Both the position numbers and the translations under genes were made by a program. A stretch of DNA of 40,229 nt, taken from NCBI GenBank assembly GCA_964508185.1, contig CAZDSS010000013.1, positions 1 to 40,229 on the forward strand. Direction: 5' to 3'. Numbering within the stretch: the stretch's first letter is position 1; every line of letters starts with the position of its first letter. The notes beneath the pieces are model-generated. The model saw only the letters and a list, made by a program, of their open reading frames with translations, was not told where the DNA came from and did not search any database. The stretch is from CAZDSS01 sp964508185 (lineage in GTDB: Bacteria > Pseudomonadota > Alphaproteobacteria > Sphingomonadales > Govanellaceae). Of the stretch, positions 1 through 10,979 are shown piece after piece.

Positions 1-477
1 CTCGTCCTTGCCGGCCTCATCCGTCGCCCCCTTGTCCCTGTCGGGCTCGCGCGCCGGGGCGCCGCCCAGTTCGACCGGGGTCGCGGCGCCCAGATTGGTG
101 CCCGGGGTCATGGCGGCCACATGGCTTGCGTATAGAATGTAGGTCCCGGCGCTCGCCGCCCGCGCGCCGCCCGGATGGACGTAGGATGCGACCGGCACGG
201 AGGAAGCGAGAATCGCGCGGTTGATCTCCCGCATGGAGGCATCGAGCCCGCCCGGCGTGTCGATCACCAGGATCACGACGCGCGCGCTGTCTTCCGCGGC
301 GCGGGCGAGGCCATGCTTCACATGGGCCGCGGCGGCGGGGCCGATCGCCCCCTGCACCTCGAGCACCAGCGCCTTGCCGCCCGGATCCGGCGCGGCGCGT
401 TCCGGATCATTGGCGGACCAGGCCGCGCCGCCAAGCAGCAGGACGAGAATCCAGAGCCATGGTCGCCATCGTCTCAT
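1..477 (-). CDS. NfeD-family membrane serine protease (ClpP-like), N-terminal part
   Basis: The frame starts at ATG 477 and runs open off the window, giving the first 159 residues. Residues 1-22 form a signal peptide or first membrane segment. A ClpP/crotonase-like protease domain follows, with IDTPGG at 72-77 and ARAASAGTYI at 105-114; Ser109 matches the nucleophile of the archaeal PH1510/NfeD family, and NLGAATPV (128-135) is also typical. Family members cleave membrane-associated substrates and usually pair with a stomatin/SPFH protein, which would lie outside the window. The catalytic Lys region and the C-terminal membrane and OB-fold parts are not visible. It is divergent from the aminotransferase gene, with 68 bp between the starts. 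Confidence 0.85.
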   Translation of the reverse strand, partial: MRRWRPWLWILVLLLGGAAWSANDPERAAPDPGGKALVLEVQGAIGPAAAAHVKHGLARAAEDSARVVILVIDTPGGLDASMREINRAILASSVPVASYVHPGGARAASAGTYILYASHVAAMTPGTNLGAATPVELGGAPAREPDRDKGATDEAGKDE

Positions 478-545
478 GGATCAACTATAGATTGGTCAGG
501 GGCAAAAGTCCCCCTTATGCTCAGAGGGAATCAGGAGCCGCAGCC

Positions 546-1913
546 ATGCAGAGCGACAGGACCAATCGTTCGCTGCACCAGATGAACGTGGAGAGCGTTC
601 TTCAACCCATGACCTCCATCGCCGATCATCTGGCGACGGGGCCGATGATCGTCACCGCCGGCAAGGGGGTGCGCATCCGCGACGATCAGGGCCGCGAATA
701 TATCGACGCCATGGGCTCCCTGTGGTGCGTCAATGCGGGCTACGGACGGGAGGAGATCGCGCGCGCCGCCTTCGAGGTGCTGCGCGACCTCGGCAGCTAT
801 CACACCTTCACCTCCATGTCGAACGAGCCCATCACGCGGCTTGCGGACCGCATCCTCACCCTGCTGCGGGAGGAGGCTGACCTGCCGCACATGAGCAAGG
901 TGTTCTTCGGCAATTCGGGGTCCGACGCCAACGACACCCAGGTGAAGCTCGTCCGCTATTACAACAATCTGCGCGGCAAGCCCGAGAAGAAGAAGATCAT
1001 CGCCCGGGAAGGCGCCTATCACGGCGTGACCGTGGCGGCGGGAAGCCTCACGGGCATCCCCATGTATCACCGCGCCTTCGACCTTCCGATCGAGGGCGTC
1101 GTCCATGTCTCCGCCCCCCATTTCCGCCGCTTCGCCCGCGATGGCGAGAGCGAGGACGAGTTCTCGGCCCGCTTGGCGCAGGAGCTCGAGGACGTGATCC
1201 TGCGCGAGGGGCCGGATACCGTCGCCGCCTTCATCGCCGAACCGGTCATGGGCACGGGCGGCGTGGTGCCGCCGCCCGCGGGCTATTTCCCGCGCGTCGA
1301 AGCGATCCTCAGGAAATACGACATCCTGTTCATCGCCGATGAGGTCATCACCGGCTTCGGCCGACTTGGGTCCTGGTTCGGATCGGGGCATTACGGCCTC
1401 AAGCCCGATCTTTTGACCTTCGCCAAGGGGGTGACCAGCGGCTATTTCCCGCTGTCCGGCGTCGTCATATCGGACGCGGTCTGGTCCGTGCTGCGCGATG
1501 CGTCGCCCGAAATGGGCGCCTTCGCCCACGGCTTCACCTATTCGGGCCATCCCGTGGGCGGCGCCATCGGCTGCGCCAATCTGGAGATCATCAGCCGCGA
1601 GGGGCTCGTGGAGAACGCCGCGGCCGTCGGCCGCCATTTCATCCAGGGCCTGCGCGAGGCCCTTGGCGATCATCCCGAGATCATGGAGATCCGTGGGGAA
1701 GGCCTGATGATCGGCGTCGAATATAACGGGGGCAAACGCGACGTTCCCCTGTCGCGCAAGGTGGTCGCCGCCGCGCGGGACGAGGGCCTGATTCTGCGCG
1801 CGCTGCCCTTCGGCGACGTCAATGCCTTCGCCCCGCCCCTGACGTTCAGCACAACCGACGCCGACGAGACCGTTGCGCGCTTCACCCGCGCCCTCGCCCG
1901 TGCCATAGATTAG
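546..1913 (+). CDS. Class III (omega) aminotransferase
   Basis: A 455-residue pyridoxal-phosphate enzyme of fold type I, class III. Seen: NSGSDAND (123-130), which binds the cofactor phosphate; YHG (158-160), which stacks on the ring; ADEVITGFGR (264-273) with the Asp that binds the pyridine nitrogen; and Lys294 in TFAKG as the likely Schiff-base lysine. Length and motifs match omega-amino acid:pyruvate or polyamine aminotransferases, but the amino donor cannot be read from sequence. ATG 546 is chosen because CAGGAG lies 8 bp upstream; an in-frame ATG at 459 would add 29 residues unlike the family and overlap the divergent gene. No operon partner is obvious. Confidence 0.9.
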   Translation: MQSDRTNRSLHQMNVESVLQPMTSIADHLATGPMIVTAGKGVRIRDDQGREYIDAMGSLWCVNAGYGREEIARAAFEVLRDLGSYHTFTSMSNEPITRLADRILTLLREEADLPHMSKVFFGNSGSDANDTQVKLVRYYNNLRGKPEKKKIIAREGAYHGVTVAAGSLTGIPMYHRAFDLPIEGVVHVSAPHFRRFARDGESEDEFSARLAQELEDVILREGPDTVAAFIAEPVMGTGGVVPPPAGYFPRVEAILRKYDILFIADEVITGFGRLGSWFGSGHYGLKPDLLTFAKGVTSGYFPLSGVVISDAVWSVLRDASPEMGAFAHGFTYSGHPVGGAIGCANLEIISREGLVENAAAVGRHFIQGLREALGDHPEIMEIRGEGLMIGVEYNGGKRDVPLSRKVVAAARDEGLILRALPFGDVNAFAPPLTFSTTDADETVARFTRALARAID

Positions 1914-2047
1914 GGCGAAGGGGACGCGGCCTGCGACCGCGCCTGAACGGAACCAAGGGAAATGCGCGCGTATTTCACAACAAGTGGTATTCAATCATCC
2001 GCCACCGTCATTCGTCTGCGGCGAGACATGGAAAGAGAGCCCCGCTC

Positions 2048-2434
2048 ATGGCGCGTATCCTGGTGATCGACGACGAGGAGCTGATCCTCCGCACCCTCAA
2101 GGGCGCGCTGGAAGCGGCGGGCTATGACGTGGTCACGGCGCGCGACGGCAAGCAGGGCCTCGCCCGTCTGCGGGAGCAGGAGTTCGACCTCATCGTCACC
2201 GACATCATCATGCCGCAGATGGAGGGGATCGAGACCATCCGGGAGATCCGCCGCACGGCGCCCGACATCCCGATCATCGCCGCGTCCGGCGGCGGGCAGC
2301 TGGGGCGCGAGCGGCTGCTCGGCATGAGCGTGGCGCTCGGCGCCACCGCCTCCATCGCCAAGCCGTTCCGGCCGCGCGACCTCATCGCCCTCATCGAGCG
2401 CCATCTTCCCGAGGGGGCGGGCCGCCAAGCGTGA
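2048..2434 (+). CDS. Single-domain response regulator (CheY-like receiver)
   Basis: A 128-residue stand-alone receiver domain without an output domain. Seen: the acidic pair Asp9-Asp10 in VIDDEE, the predicted phosphorylated Asp52 in VTDIIMP, Ser80 in the conserved Ser/Thr position and Lys105 in AKPFRP. All key receiver residues are therefore present. Its stop codon overlaps the GTG start of the next gene (GTGA), so it is probably translated together with the hybrid histidine kinase downstream and is likely its phosphorylation partner. What it regulates cannot be seen, because it has no DNA-binding or enzymatic domain. Confidence 0.9.
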   Translation: MARILVIDDEELILRTLKGALEAAGYDVVTARDGKQGLARLREQEFDLIVTDIIMPQMEGIETIREIRRTAPDIPIIAASGGGQLGRERLLGMSVALGATASIAKPFRPRDLIALIERHLPEGAGRQA

Positions 2435-4689
2435 AACTGCCGCATCGAACGGAAACCATCCTGCTCGCGGCCATGGGCTGCGCCCTGCTCGCCCTCGGCG
2501 CGATGCTGCTGGTGGCCGCGGGCGCGCGCCTGCCCCTCAGCGCCGACCTGATGGCGGCCGGCGGCGGGTTTCTCGTCCTGTGCTGCGGCTTCCTTCTCTG
2601 GGCCCTCATCCGGCGGCGCGCCGAAGGGCGCGACGTGACCGAACAGCTGCACAATCTTTCCGCCGCCTCGGCCGAGATCTTCACTCTCGTGGGGCGGGAG
2701 CAGCTTCTCTCCCGCGCGGCCCATGTGGCCTGCGAGCTCATCGGCGGCCGGGCGGCGATCGCGAGCCTCAGGAGCGACGGCTCGGGGCCGGGCCTGCGGC
2801 GCATGAGCGATGGCGGCGCGCCCCTAGAGACCGAGCTTCCGGACGATGCGACGATCGAGGCGCTGCTGACCGAGAAGAACGGCGCCTTCAGGCTCAGGCC
2901 GCGGGATGCCGCGGGATGCATCGCCCTGCAGGGACGGACCCTTCCGGCGTCCCTCGCCGCCGCGCCGCTCGTCGATCATGACGGCCGGCGGATCGGCTTC
3001 ATCTCCCTCCTCCACCGGGAGAAGCGGGAATTTTCCGCCCATGATCTCGCGGTGCTGCGCCAGCTCGCCCAGATGACGGCCTCGGCCGCCGAGATCCTGC
3101 AGGTCATCGAAAGCCGCACCATCGCAGTCGCCGCCGCCCGCGCCGCCCAGGAGGGCGCCGAGCGGGCGCGGATCGAGATCGCCCGCATCTTCGATTCCAT
3201 GTCGGACGCCTTCTGCGCCATCGACCGGGAGACCCGCTTCACCTACGTCAATGCGCAATGCGAGGCGATCCTCAACCGCAGCAAGGAGGAACTCCTCGGC
3301 AAGACGCTGGTGGAAGCCTTTCCCCATGTGGGCAACGACCCCATCCAGCATGCCTTCGCCCGGGCCCTCCATCAGCGGGAGCAGGTGGATGTCGAATATT
3401 ATTCGCCCATCTACGAGCGCTGGTTCGAGCTGCGCATGTTCCCCCACGATCAGGGGATTGCCGTATATTTCCGCGACATCACCGCGCGCATCCAGACCCA
3501 GGAGACCCTGCGCCAGGCCCAGAAGATGGAGATGGTGGGGCAGCTCACCGGCGGCCTCGCCCACGATTTCAACAACCTGCTCACCGTCATCCTCGGCAAT
3601 CTCGACACCCTGCATCTCGCGCTTCAGGACAAGCCGGCGCTGCTCGAACTGGTCAAGACCGCGGAACAGGCTGGGGACCGCGCCGCCGAGCTCATATCGC
3701 GCCTTCTCGCCTTCGCCCGGCGTCAGGCGCTGGATCCGCAGAAGGTGGACGTGAACGCACTCATCTTCGGGCTCGAGGGCCTGCTGCGCCATGCGATCGG
3801 CGACCTGATCCGCTACTCCTTCACCGGCGCGCCGGACCTGCCGCCCGCGCTCATCGACCCGAGCCAGCTCGAAAGCGCCATCCTGAACCTCGTCATCAAC
3901 GCCCGCGACGCCATGCCGGAAGGGGGCCGTCTCGATATCGAGACCCGCATCGCCCGCATCGACGGCGGGGCCGTGGATCGTCCGCCTGACGTGAGGTCGG
4001 GCGAATATGTGAAGGTGACGGTGAGCGACACCGGCCACGGCATGCCGCCGGAGGTCGCGGCGCGCGCCTTCGAGCCGTTCTTCACCACCAAGCCCGTGGG
4101 CAAGGGCAGCGGCCTCGGCCTCAGCATGATCTTCGGCTTCGTCAAGCAGTCGGGTGGCCATGTGCAGCTGGAAAGCGAGCCGGGACGGGGCACGTCCGTC
4201 TCTCTCTATCTGCCGCTTGCGGCCGCGCATGCGGGTGGCAGCGGTCTTCCGCTGACGGGACAGACGGACGCGCCCTCGGGCACCGGCGGCTCCATCCTGC
4301 TCGCGGACACGGACCAGCTTGCGGGGCCTTTCGCGGAAGCGACCCTCCTTGCCCTCGGCTACGAGGTGACGGCCGTGACCAGCGGCGGCGAAGTACTGGA
4401 CCTTCTGGATCAGGGCGGCCGCTACGACCTGCTGATCACGGACCTCGAGCTTGACGGCGACCCCACGGGGATCGAGCTTGCCCGCCTTGCGCGCGAGCGG
4501 CGGCCGGGATTGCCGGTGATCTATCTCGCCCGCAGCGGGGAGCACCATCTCGCGAGCCAGGCCCGTCTCGATCCCGGGGCGACCCTGCTGCGCAAGCCCT
4601 TCCGGCGGGTGGAGCTCGCCCATCGCGTCGAAGCGGCGATCAGCGCCGGCCGCGAGAAGGCGTCCAACAGTTTTACGCCCAAAAGCTGA
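2431..4689 (+). CDS. Membrane hybrid sensor histidine kinase (GAF-PAS-HisKA-HATPase-receiver)
   Basis: A 752-residue protein starting at GTG 2431, inside the stop codon of the receiver gene. Two membrane segments (about 9-31 and 39-61) are followed by a GAF-like domain (about 80-225), a PAS domain (about 250-352), a dimerisation helix with His378 in LAHDFNNLL, and an ATPase domain with N-box around Asn490, DTGHG (533-537) and GSGLGL (559-564). The C-terminal receiver (about 620-740) keeps Asp671 and Lys722, but its acidic pocket reads ADTD where two adjacent acids are usual, so it may be weak. The HDFNN type of His box is typical of FixL-like kinases. The signal is unknown. Confidence 0.9.
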   Translation: MKLPHRTETILLAAMGCALLALGAMLLVAAGARLPLSADLMAAGGGFLVLCCGFLLWALIRRRAEGRDVTEQLHNLSAASAEIFTLVGREQLLSRAAHVACELIGGRAAIASLRSDGSGPGLRRMSDGGAPLETELPDDATIEALLTEKNGAFRLRPRDAAGCIALQGRTLPASLAAAPLVDHDGRRIGFISLLHREKREFSAHDLAVLRQLAQMTASAAEILQVIESRTIAVAAARAAQEGAERARIEIARIFDSMSDAFCAIDRETRFTYVNAQCEAILNRSKEELLGKTLVEAFPHVGNDPIQHAFARALHQREQVDVEYYSPIYERWFELRMFPHDQGIAVYFRDITARIQTQETLRQAQKMEMVGQLTGGLAHDFNNLLTVILGNLDTLHLALQDKPALLELVKTAEQAGDRAAELISRLLAFARRQALDPQKVDVNALIFGLEGLLRHAIGDLIRYSFTGAPDLPPALIDPSQLESAILNLVINARDAMPEGGRLDIETRIARIDGGAVDRPPDVRSGEYVKVTVSDTGHGMPPEVAARAFEPFFTTKPVGKGSGLGLSMIFGFVKQSGGHVQLESEPGRGTSVSLYLPLAAAHAGGSGLPLTGQTDAPSGTGGSILLADTDQLAGPFAEATLLALGYEVTAVTSGGEVLDLLDQGGRYDLLITDLELDGDPTGIELARLARERRPGLPVIYLARSGEHHLASQARLDPGATLLRKPFRRVELAHRVEAAISAGREKASNSFTPKS

Positions 4690-4762
4690 AATTAATCATT
4701 GCGATCGCGACCGCCCCCATGAAAAATTGAACCGTCATGCACGGATCAACCTGCGAGAGTTC

Positions 4763-6610
4763 ATGGACGTCGCCAACAACCTGATTCTTTTCCTGGGCGC
4801 CCTCTTCATCGCAAGCATTCTCGCTGGACTGGTCTCCTCACGCATCGGCGCCCCCCTGCTTCTGGTCTTCCTGGGTCTCGGCATGCTGCTCGGCGAAGAC
4901 GGGCTGGTTGGGCTCAGGTTCAACGATTTCGAGACGACATATGTGGTGGGCAGCATCGCCCTTGCCGTCATCCTGTTCGACGGCGGCTTCCGCACGCCCA
5001 TGTCGTCGATCCGCGTGGTCTGGGCGCCGGCCACGGTGCTTGCGACCATCGGCGTCATCCTGACGGCGTTGGTCACCGGCCTGGTCGCGGCCTTCGTCTT
5101 TGACGGCGGCTGGCTGCAGGGCATGCTGATCGCCGCCACCATCGCCTCGACCGACGCCGCCGCCGTGTTCCTTCTCCTCCACCAGCGCGGCATGGAGCTG
5201 AAGAAGCGGCTGAGCGCGACGCTCGAGGTGGAATCCGGCGCCAACGATCCCATGGCGATCTTCCTCACCATCTTCCTCGTGCAGATGGTGATCGCCTATG
5301 GCGAGGCGAGCAGCCCGCTTGCCCTCCTGCAGGCCTTCGCGAGCCAGTTCGTGATCGGCGCCATCATGGGGGTCGCGGGCGGCTTCGTCATCGCCGCGGC
5401 GGTCAACAAGCTCGACCTCGAACAGGGGCTTTACCCCGTCTTCGTCGTCGCCTCCGCCTTCCTCATCTTCGGCGTTGCCCAGAAGCTCGGCGGCAGCGGT
5501 TTCCTTGCGGTCTATCTCGCAGGCATCGTCTCCGGCAACCAGCGCATCCGCGCCGGCCGCCTCATCCGGCGCTTCCATGACGGCATCGCCTGGACCAGCC
5601 AGATCATCATGTTCGTCCTGCTGGGCCTGCTGGTGACCCCGAGCGCGCTCATGGACGACCTCGTCCCCGGGATCCTCGTGGCCCTTGCCCTCTGCTTCGT
5701 GGCGCGGCCCATCGCCGTCTATCTCTGCCTCATCCCCTTCCGCTTCACGCGGGAGGAGCGGCTGTTCATCGCCTGGGTCGGTCTGCGCGGCGCGGTGCCC
5801 CTCTTCCTCGCCATGATCCCCGTGCTCGGCGGGCTCGAGAATTCCCTGCGCTATTTCCATGTGGCCTTCGTGGTGGTGATCTTCTCGCTCGTCCTTCAGG
5901 GCTGGACCATCCCGCTCCTCGCCCGCCGCCTCAATCTCGAACTGCCGCCCAAGCTCGAGCCGCCGGGCAAGATGGATTTGTCGCTCCTCAGCGAGCAGGA
6001 TCGCGAGGTGACCGCCTACCGGGTGAGCAGCAAGAGCCCCATTCTCGGCAAGACCCGCGAACAGTTGCAGCTGCCGAGCGGCTGCCGGGTGGTGGCCGTG
6101 CTGCGCGGGAACCATGTCCTCGATTTCGAGGCGCTCGACCATTTCCAGGTGCTCGACGTGCTGCTGGTCATCTGCCCGCCGGAGCAGGGCTTCGTCCTCG
6201 ACCGTCAGTTCACGCCGCGCCCCACTGCGGGCCGCCAGGGCTCCATGAGCCTCGGCGATTTCGCCTTTTCGGGGCGTACGCCCATGGGCGTCCTCATGGA
6301 TCTATACGGCCTCCCCGTGGCGGATGGCGAGCGCGACAAGACCGTGAGCCGTTACCTGCGGGAACAGCTGGGCTCCCGCCTCGCCGAGGGCGAGGTGCTG
6401 GCGATCGGCGACAGCGAGCTTGTGGTGCGCGAGATGGTGGGCGACGAGGTCCATGAGGTGGGCCTGCGGCTCGAGCCCGAGCCGACCCCCGCCCTCGTGG
6501 TCAAGCTTGCGGCCATCGCCGCCGAGCTGCGGCAGACGCTCGCCCGGGCGGGAAGGCTCACGATGCGGCTCGTGAAGACCGCCTGGGAACGCCATCGCAG
6601 CCGGCAGTGA
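4763..6610 (+). CDS. K+/H+ antiporter, CvrA/NhaP2 type (CPA1)
   Basis: A 615-residue inner-membrane cation/proton antiporter. About twelve hydrophobic segments fill residues 1-390, with the CPA1 Asn-Asp pair at 161-162 (SGANDPMA). An RCK_C/TrkA_C domain (about 413-473) and a CorC/HlyC-type C-terminal domain (about 494-572) follow; that order is the architecture of Escherichia coli CvrA/NhaP2. Such proteins expel K+ (or other monovalent cations) against protons, and the RCK_C domain probably senses a nucleotide ligand. ATG 4763 gives the N-terminus MDVANN, close to that of CvrA; an upstream in-frame TTG at 4727 is less likely. It converges on exoD. Confidence 0.88.
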   Translation: MDVANNLILFLGALFIASILAGLVSSRIGAPLLLVFLGLGMLLGEDGLVGLRFNDFETTYVVGSIALAVILFDGGFRTPMSSIRVVWAPATVLATIGVILTALVTGLVAAFVFDGGWLQGMLIAATIASTDAAAVFLLLHQRGMELKKRLSATLEVESGANDPMAIFLTIFLVQMVIAYGEASSPLALLQAFASQFVIGAIMGVAGGFVIAAAVNKLDLEQGLYPVFVVASAFLIFGVAQKLGGSGFLAVYLAGIVSGNQRIRAGRLIRRFHDGIAWTSQIIMFVLLGLLVTPSALMDDLVPGILVALALCFVARPIAVYLCLIPFRFTREERLFIAWVGLRGAVPLFLAMIPVLGGLENSLRYFHVAFVVVIFSLVLQGWTIPLLARRLNLELPPKLEPPGKMDLSLLSEQDREVTAYRVSSKSPILGKTREQLQLPSGCRVVAVLRGNHVLDFEALDHFQVLDVLLVICPPEQGFVLDRQFTPRPTAGRQGSMSLGDFAFSGRTPMGVLMDLYGLPVADGERDKTVSRYLREQLGSRLAEGEVLAIGDSELVVREMVGDEVHEVGLRLEPEPTPALVVKLAAIAAELRQTLARAGRLTMRLVKTAWERHRSRQ

Positions 6611-6622
6611 CCGCGGCGCCGT

Positions 6623-7294
6623 TCAGCCGCCGAGCCCCAGAACGCCCATGACCGCCGCCAGGAACGCCGCCCCGGCGCCGGCGAGGAAGGCGATCGCGAG
6701 CAGGGTCGCGCACAGCCCCAGGACATAGAACAGCCCGTCCCGCTCCAGAAGGGCGAGGGCGAAGAGCACGATCGCCAGCGCCGGCGGCCAGTTGCCGAAC
6801 GGGATGGGCAGGGCGAGGATGATCGCAAGGGCAAGGGCGATGAGGGCGAGCAACCGCTCCCCCAGCGGTCCGGTGAGCAGCAGGAGGCGGGGGCGCAACA
6901 GGCGCTCCATGCGGCGGATATGGGGCCGGGCGTGACCGAGGGCGGCCGCAAGCTTCGGGCGGCTGAGGCAGCGCCGCCGCACCCAGCGCGGAAACCACGG
7001 CATGGGCCGGCCGATCAGAAGCTGGAACGCCAGCAGGATGAGCGGCACGCCGAGCACCGTGGACACGCCCGGGATGCCCACCGGAACCACATTGGGCAGG
7101 GCGAAGACCAGAAGCAGCAGGCCGAAGGCGCGGTCCTTCAGATGGTCGACGATCTCGCCGACCGAGATCTCCGGCGCGTCCGCATGGACCGCCATGAGTT
7201 CGTCGAGCACCGCCGAAATGCGCCGTCCGTTGTCCTGCACCTGATGCGCCTTGCCGTCGTCGCCGCGCCCCGCGGGTCGGGGCGGCTCACTCAC
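6623..7294 (-). CDS. exoD: ExoD-family membrane protein
   Basis: A 223-residue protein with the ExoD pattern: a soluble N-terminal stretch (VLDELMAVHADAPEISVGEI), then LKDRAFGLLLLVFALPNVVP, a Pro/Gly-rich hydrophobic block and further membrane segments to the C-terminus. ExoD was named for an exopolysaccharide phenotype in Sinorhizobium, and its biochemical role is unclear. The start is GTG 7294, which overlaps the end of the amidotransferase gene by 8 bp, so it is the third gene of a coupled operon after the amidoligase and amidotransferase. That context suggests a role near the cell surface or in export, but this is inference. Confidence 0.85.
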   Translation of the reverse strand: MSEPPRPAGRGDDGKAHQVQDNGRRISAVLDELMAVHADAPEISVGEIVDHLKDRAFGLLLLVFALPNVVPVGIPGVSTVLGVPLILLAFQLLIGRPMPWFPRWVRRRCLSRPKLAAALGHARPHIRRMERLLRPRLLLLTGPLGERLLALIALALAIILALPIPFGNWPPALAIVLFALALLERDGLFYVLGLCATLLAIAFLAGAGAAFLAAVMGVLGLGG

Positions 7295-7967
7295 CCTTGA
7301 TCTTCCGCGCCGCGTCGACGAGGGCCTGGAACAGGCGGCGCTGGCCGGCGGAGAACATCAGGAATTCGGGATGCCACTGCACACCCATGATGAAGCGCCC
7401 GGCCCGCCGTTCCACCGCCTGGACGAGGTCGTAGCGGTCGCGGGCGACGATCATAAGCCCGTCGCCCAGCTTGTCGATAGCCTGGTGATGAATGGCGTTG
7501 ACCCGGACTTCCAGCGCGCCCAGGAGATAATGGAGCTGGCTGTGGGGCGCGACGCGGATGGTCTTGCGCGGCAGGGCGGTGCGGCGATGCGCGCGGTCGG
7601 TGATGAAGGGGGCGATTTCCTGATGCAGCGACCCGCCCCGCGCCACGTTGAGGATCTGCGCCCCCCGGCAGATGCCGAGGATGGGCAGCTTGCGCCGGTC
7701 GGCGAGCCCGATGCAGCGGAGCTCCAGCTGGTCGCGCTCGGGATCGATGCGGATCGCCGGATCCACCTCCCCGCCATAGAGGGTCGGCGCCACGTCGTCC
7801 CCGCCGCCGATCACCAGCCCGTCGAGATCGGGGCAGGCATGTTCATCCCCCGCCGCGATCCGCACCGGCGCGCCGCCCGCCATCAGCACCGCCGTCCGGC
7901 AGAAGGCCCACATGATGCCCCCGCCGCGGCGGGAGGTGGTGATGCCGATCCGCGGACGGCGTCTCAT
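7287..7967 (-). CDS. Class I glutamine amidotransferase / peptidase C26 family (PuuD-like)
   Basis: A 226-residue class I glutamine-amidotransferase-like hydrolase. The triad is intact: Cys100 in GICRGAQ, and His199 and Glu201 in QWHPE. LVIGGGDDV (51-59) and NAIHHQAI (157-164) match the C26 group, which includes gamma-glutamyl-GABA hydrolase PuuD. ATG 7967 overlaps the stop of the amidoligase gene (ATGA), and its own stop overlaps the start of exoD. In amidoligase operons, such proteins are thought either to supply ammonia or to trim gamma-glutamyl bonds; I cannot tell which here. No PuuA/B/C polyamine genes are nearby, which argues against a plain putrescine pathway. Confidence 0.88.
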   Translation of the reverse strand: MRRRPRIGITTSRRGGGIMWAFCRTAVLMAGGAPVRIAAGDEHACPDLDGLVIGGGDDVAPTLYGGEVDPAIRIDPERDQLELRCIGLADRRKLPILGICRGAQILNVARGGSLHQEIAPFITDRAHRRTALPRKTIRVAPHSQLHYLLGALEVRVNAIHHQAIDKLGDGLMIVARDRYDLVQAVERRAGRFIMGVQWHPEFLMFSAGQRRLFQALVDAARKIKGE

Positions 7968-8929
7968 CCGCGGTCCAGCCATCGTTCCACCACATCCGGC
8001 CAGCCGTGGGAGAACAGCCGGTCCAGATGGTCCATATAGGCGCGGCCCGCGGCGGCAAGGCGTTCCGGGTCGGCCGCGAGCCGCTCCACCACCACCCAGC
8101 GGTTCCATTCGGCGGTGACGCTCCACCACAATTCGCCGACCCGTGAATCCGGGAGCCGGTAATGGAAGGTGGGCCGCGCCTTGACCCGGGGGTCGGGCAC
8201 CGCGGCCCGCACCCGGTCTGGATCCAGATGGGCGAACAGGGGCAGAAGATCGAGCTCGCGGTTCCGCGTGGGATTGGCCGCCAGATAATCGTCCATGAAA
8301 TCCGCGAGGCCCGGCTGATAGCGGGGGTCCACCACCCGCCGCACGTAATCCGCCGGAAAGGGATCGATGAAGGAGGTGATGCGGCGCCTGAAATTGACGC
8401 CGATCTCCCGCCGCAGCCATTCGCTGAGAACGAGATAGGCCTTGAACACGTCGAGGATCCAGGCGAGATCGAGGCGCGCCGCCTCGGGATTGAGATGGAG
8501 CCCGAAGGCGCTCAGAAGCCCCGTCTGCGATCCCGCCGCGCCATGGCGGTCGAGCTCGACGACGAGGGCGTCCAGAATCCCGATGTCGGTGTAGGCGATG
8601 GGCGGCGCCACGATCTCCATGGGCACCACGGCCTGGCTGATGTCGCCGATCCACTCGGCGAGCCGGCCCTCCATCTCGTCGTCGCCTTCGGGATGGGCGG
8701 AGACGAAATCGAGCTCCACCACGAAGTCGCCGCGGGACGGCGTTGCGACCCGAAAGCGGTGGGGATCCTCCATGGCCATGACCCCGCCGAACTTGCGGGC
8801 GACCACCGCCGCCGCCTCTCGCGCGGAAAGCCCCGCGAATTCCAGCTCCACGCCCACTTTTCGCGTCTCGCCCCGGTCGTTGACGGTAACGGGCGGCGCG
8901 GCCGGCGTCAGGCGCGAGACATTCTGCAT
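7964..8929 (-). CDS. Putative amidoligase (glutamine synthetase-like fold, Amidoligase_2 family)
   Basis: A 321-residue protein that I place in the amidoligase family related to glutamine synthetase and gamma-glutamylcysteine ligase. Seen: KVGVELEFAG (24-33), the first-strand motif with metal-binding acids; VVELDFV (70-76); a His in AFGLHLNPEA, matching the family's conserved GxHxN-type strand; and a basic RRRIT patch. These enzymes join a carboxylate to an amine through an acyl-phosphate intermediate. The gene opens the amidoligase-amidotransferase-exoD operon, and its stop overlaps the next start. Substrates are unknown; a peptide, polyamine or cell-surface component is possible. ATG 8929 is the only good start, and the divergent kinase begins 155 bp away. 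Confidence 0.8.
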   Translation of the reverse strand: MQNVSRLTPAAPPVTVNDRGETRKVGVELEFAGLSAREAAAVVARKFGGVMAMEDPHRFRVATPSRGDFVVELDFVSAHPEGDDEMEGRLAEWIGDISQAVVPMEIVAPPIAYTDIGILDALVVELDRHGAAGSQTGLLSAFGLHLNPEAARLDLAWILDVFKAYLVLSEWLRREIGVNFRRRITSFIDPFPADYVRRVVDPRYQPGLADFMDDYLAANPTRNRELDLLPLFAHLDPDRVRAAVPDPRVKARPTFHYRLPDSRVGELWWSVTAEWNRWVVVERLAADPERLAAAGRAYMDHLDRLFSHGWPDVVERWLDRG

Positions 8930-9084
8930 GGGATCACTTCCGTCAAGGGGTCACGAGGTCCCTCCCAAACGCCCGCGGCCCTGCGTTCGATCCCGCGGCA
9001 GTGAAATTGGATCCGCGCCCGTTTTCGATTCCTTCACCAATTTGTGCCTCAAATGCCGTACGCGAAGTTCAAGGGGGAGAGGGA

Positions 9085-10926
<1,842 letters not shown>

Positions 10927-10979
10927 GGCCTCCGGCGCGCGCCGCAGAGAAAGAATTGCGGCCTGCCCCAAATACCGGC

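Noticed and set aside
4727..4762. TTG start for the antiporter
   Set aside because: ATG 4763 gives the family N-terminus; the extra twelve residues are polar and not seen in CvrA-like proteins.
7287..8929. Amidotransferase and amidoligase considered as a Puu putrescine-degradation pair
   Set aside because: The ligase does not look like PuuA (too short and with different motifs), and puuB, puuC and puuR are absent.
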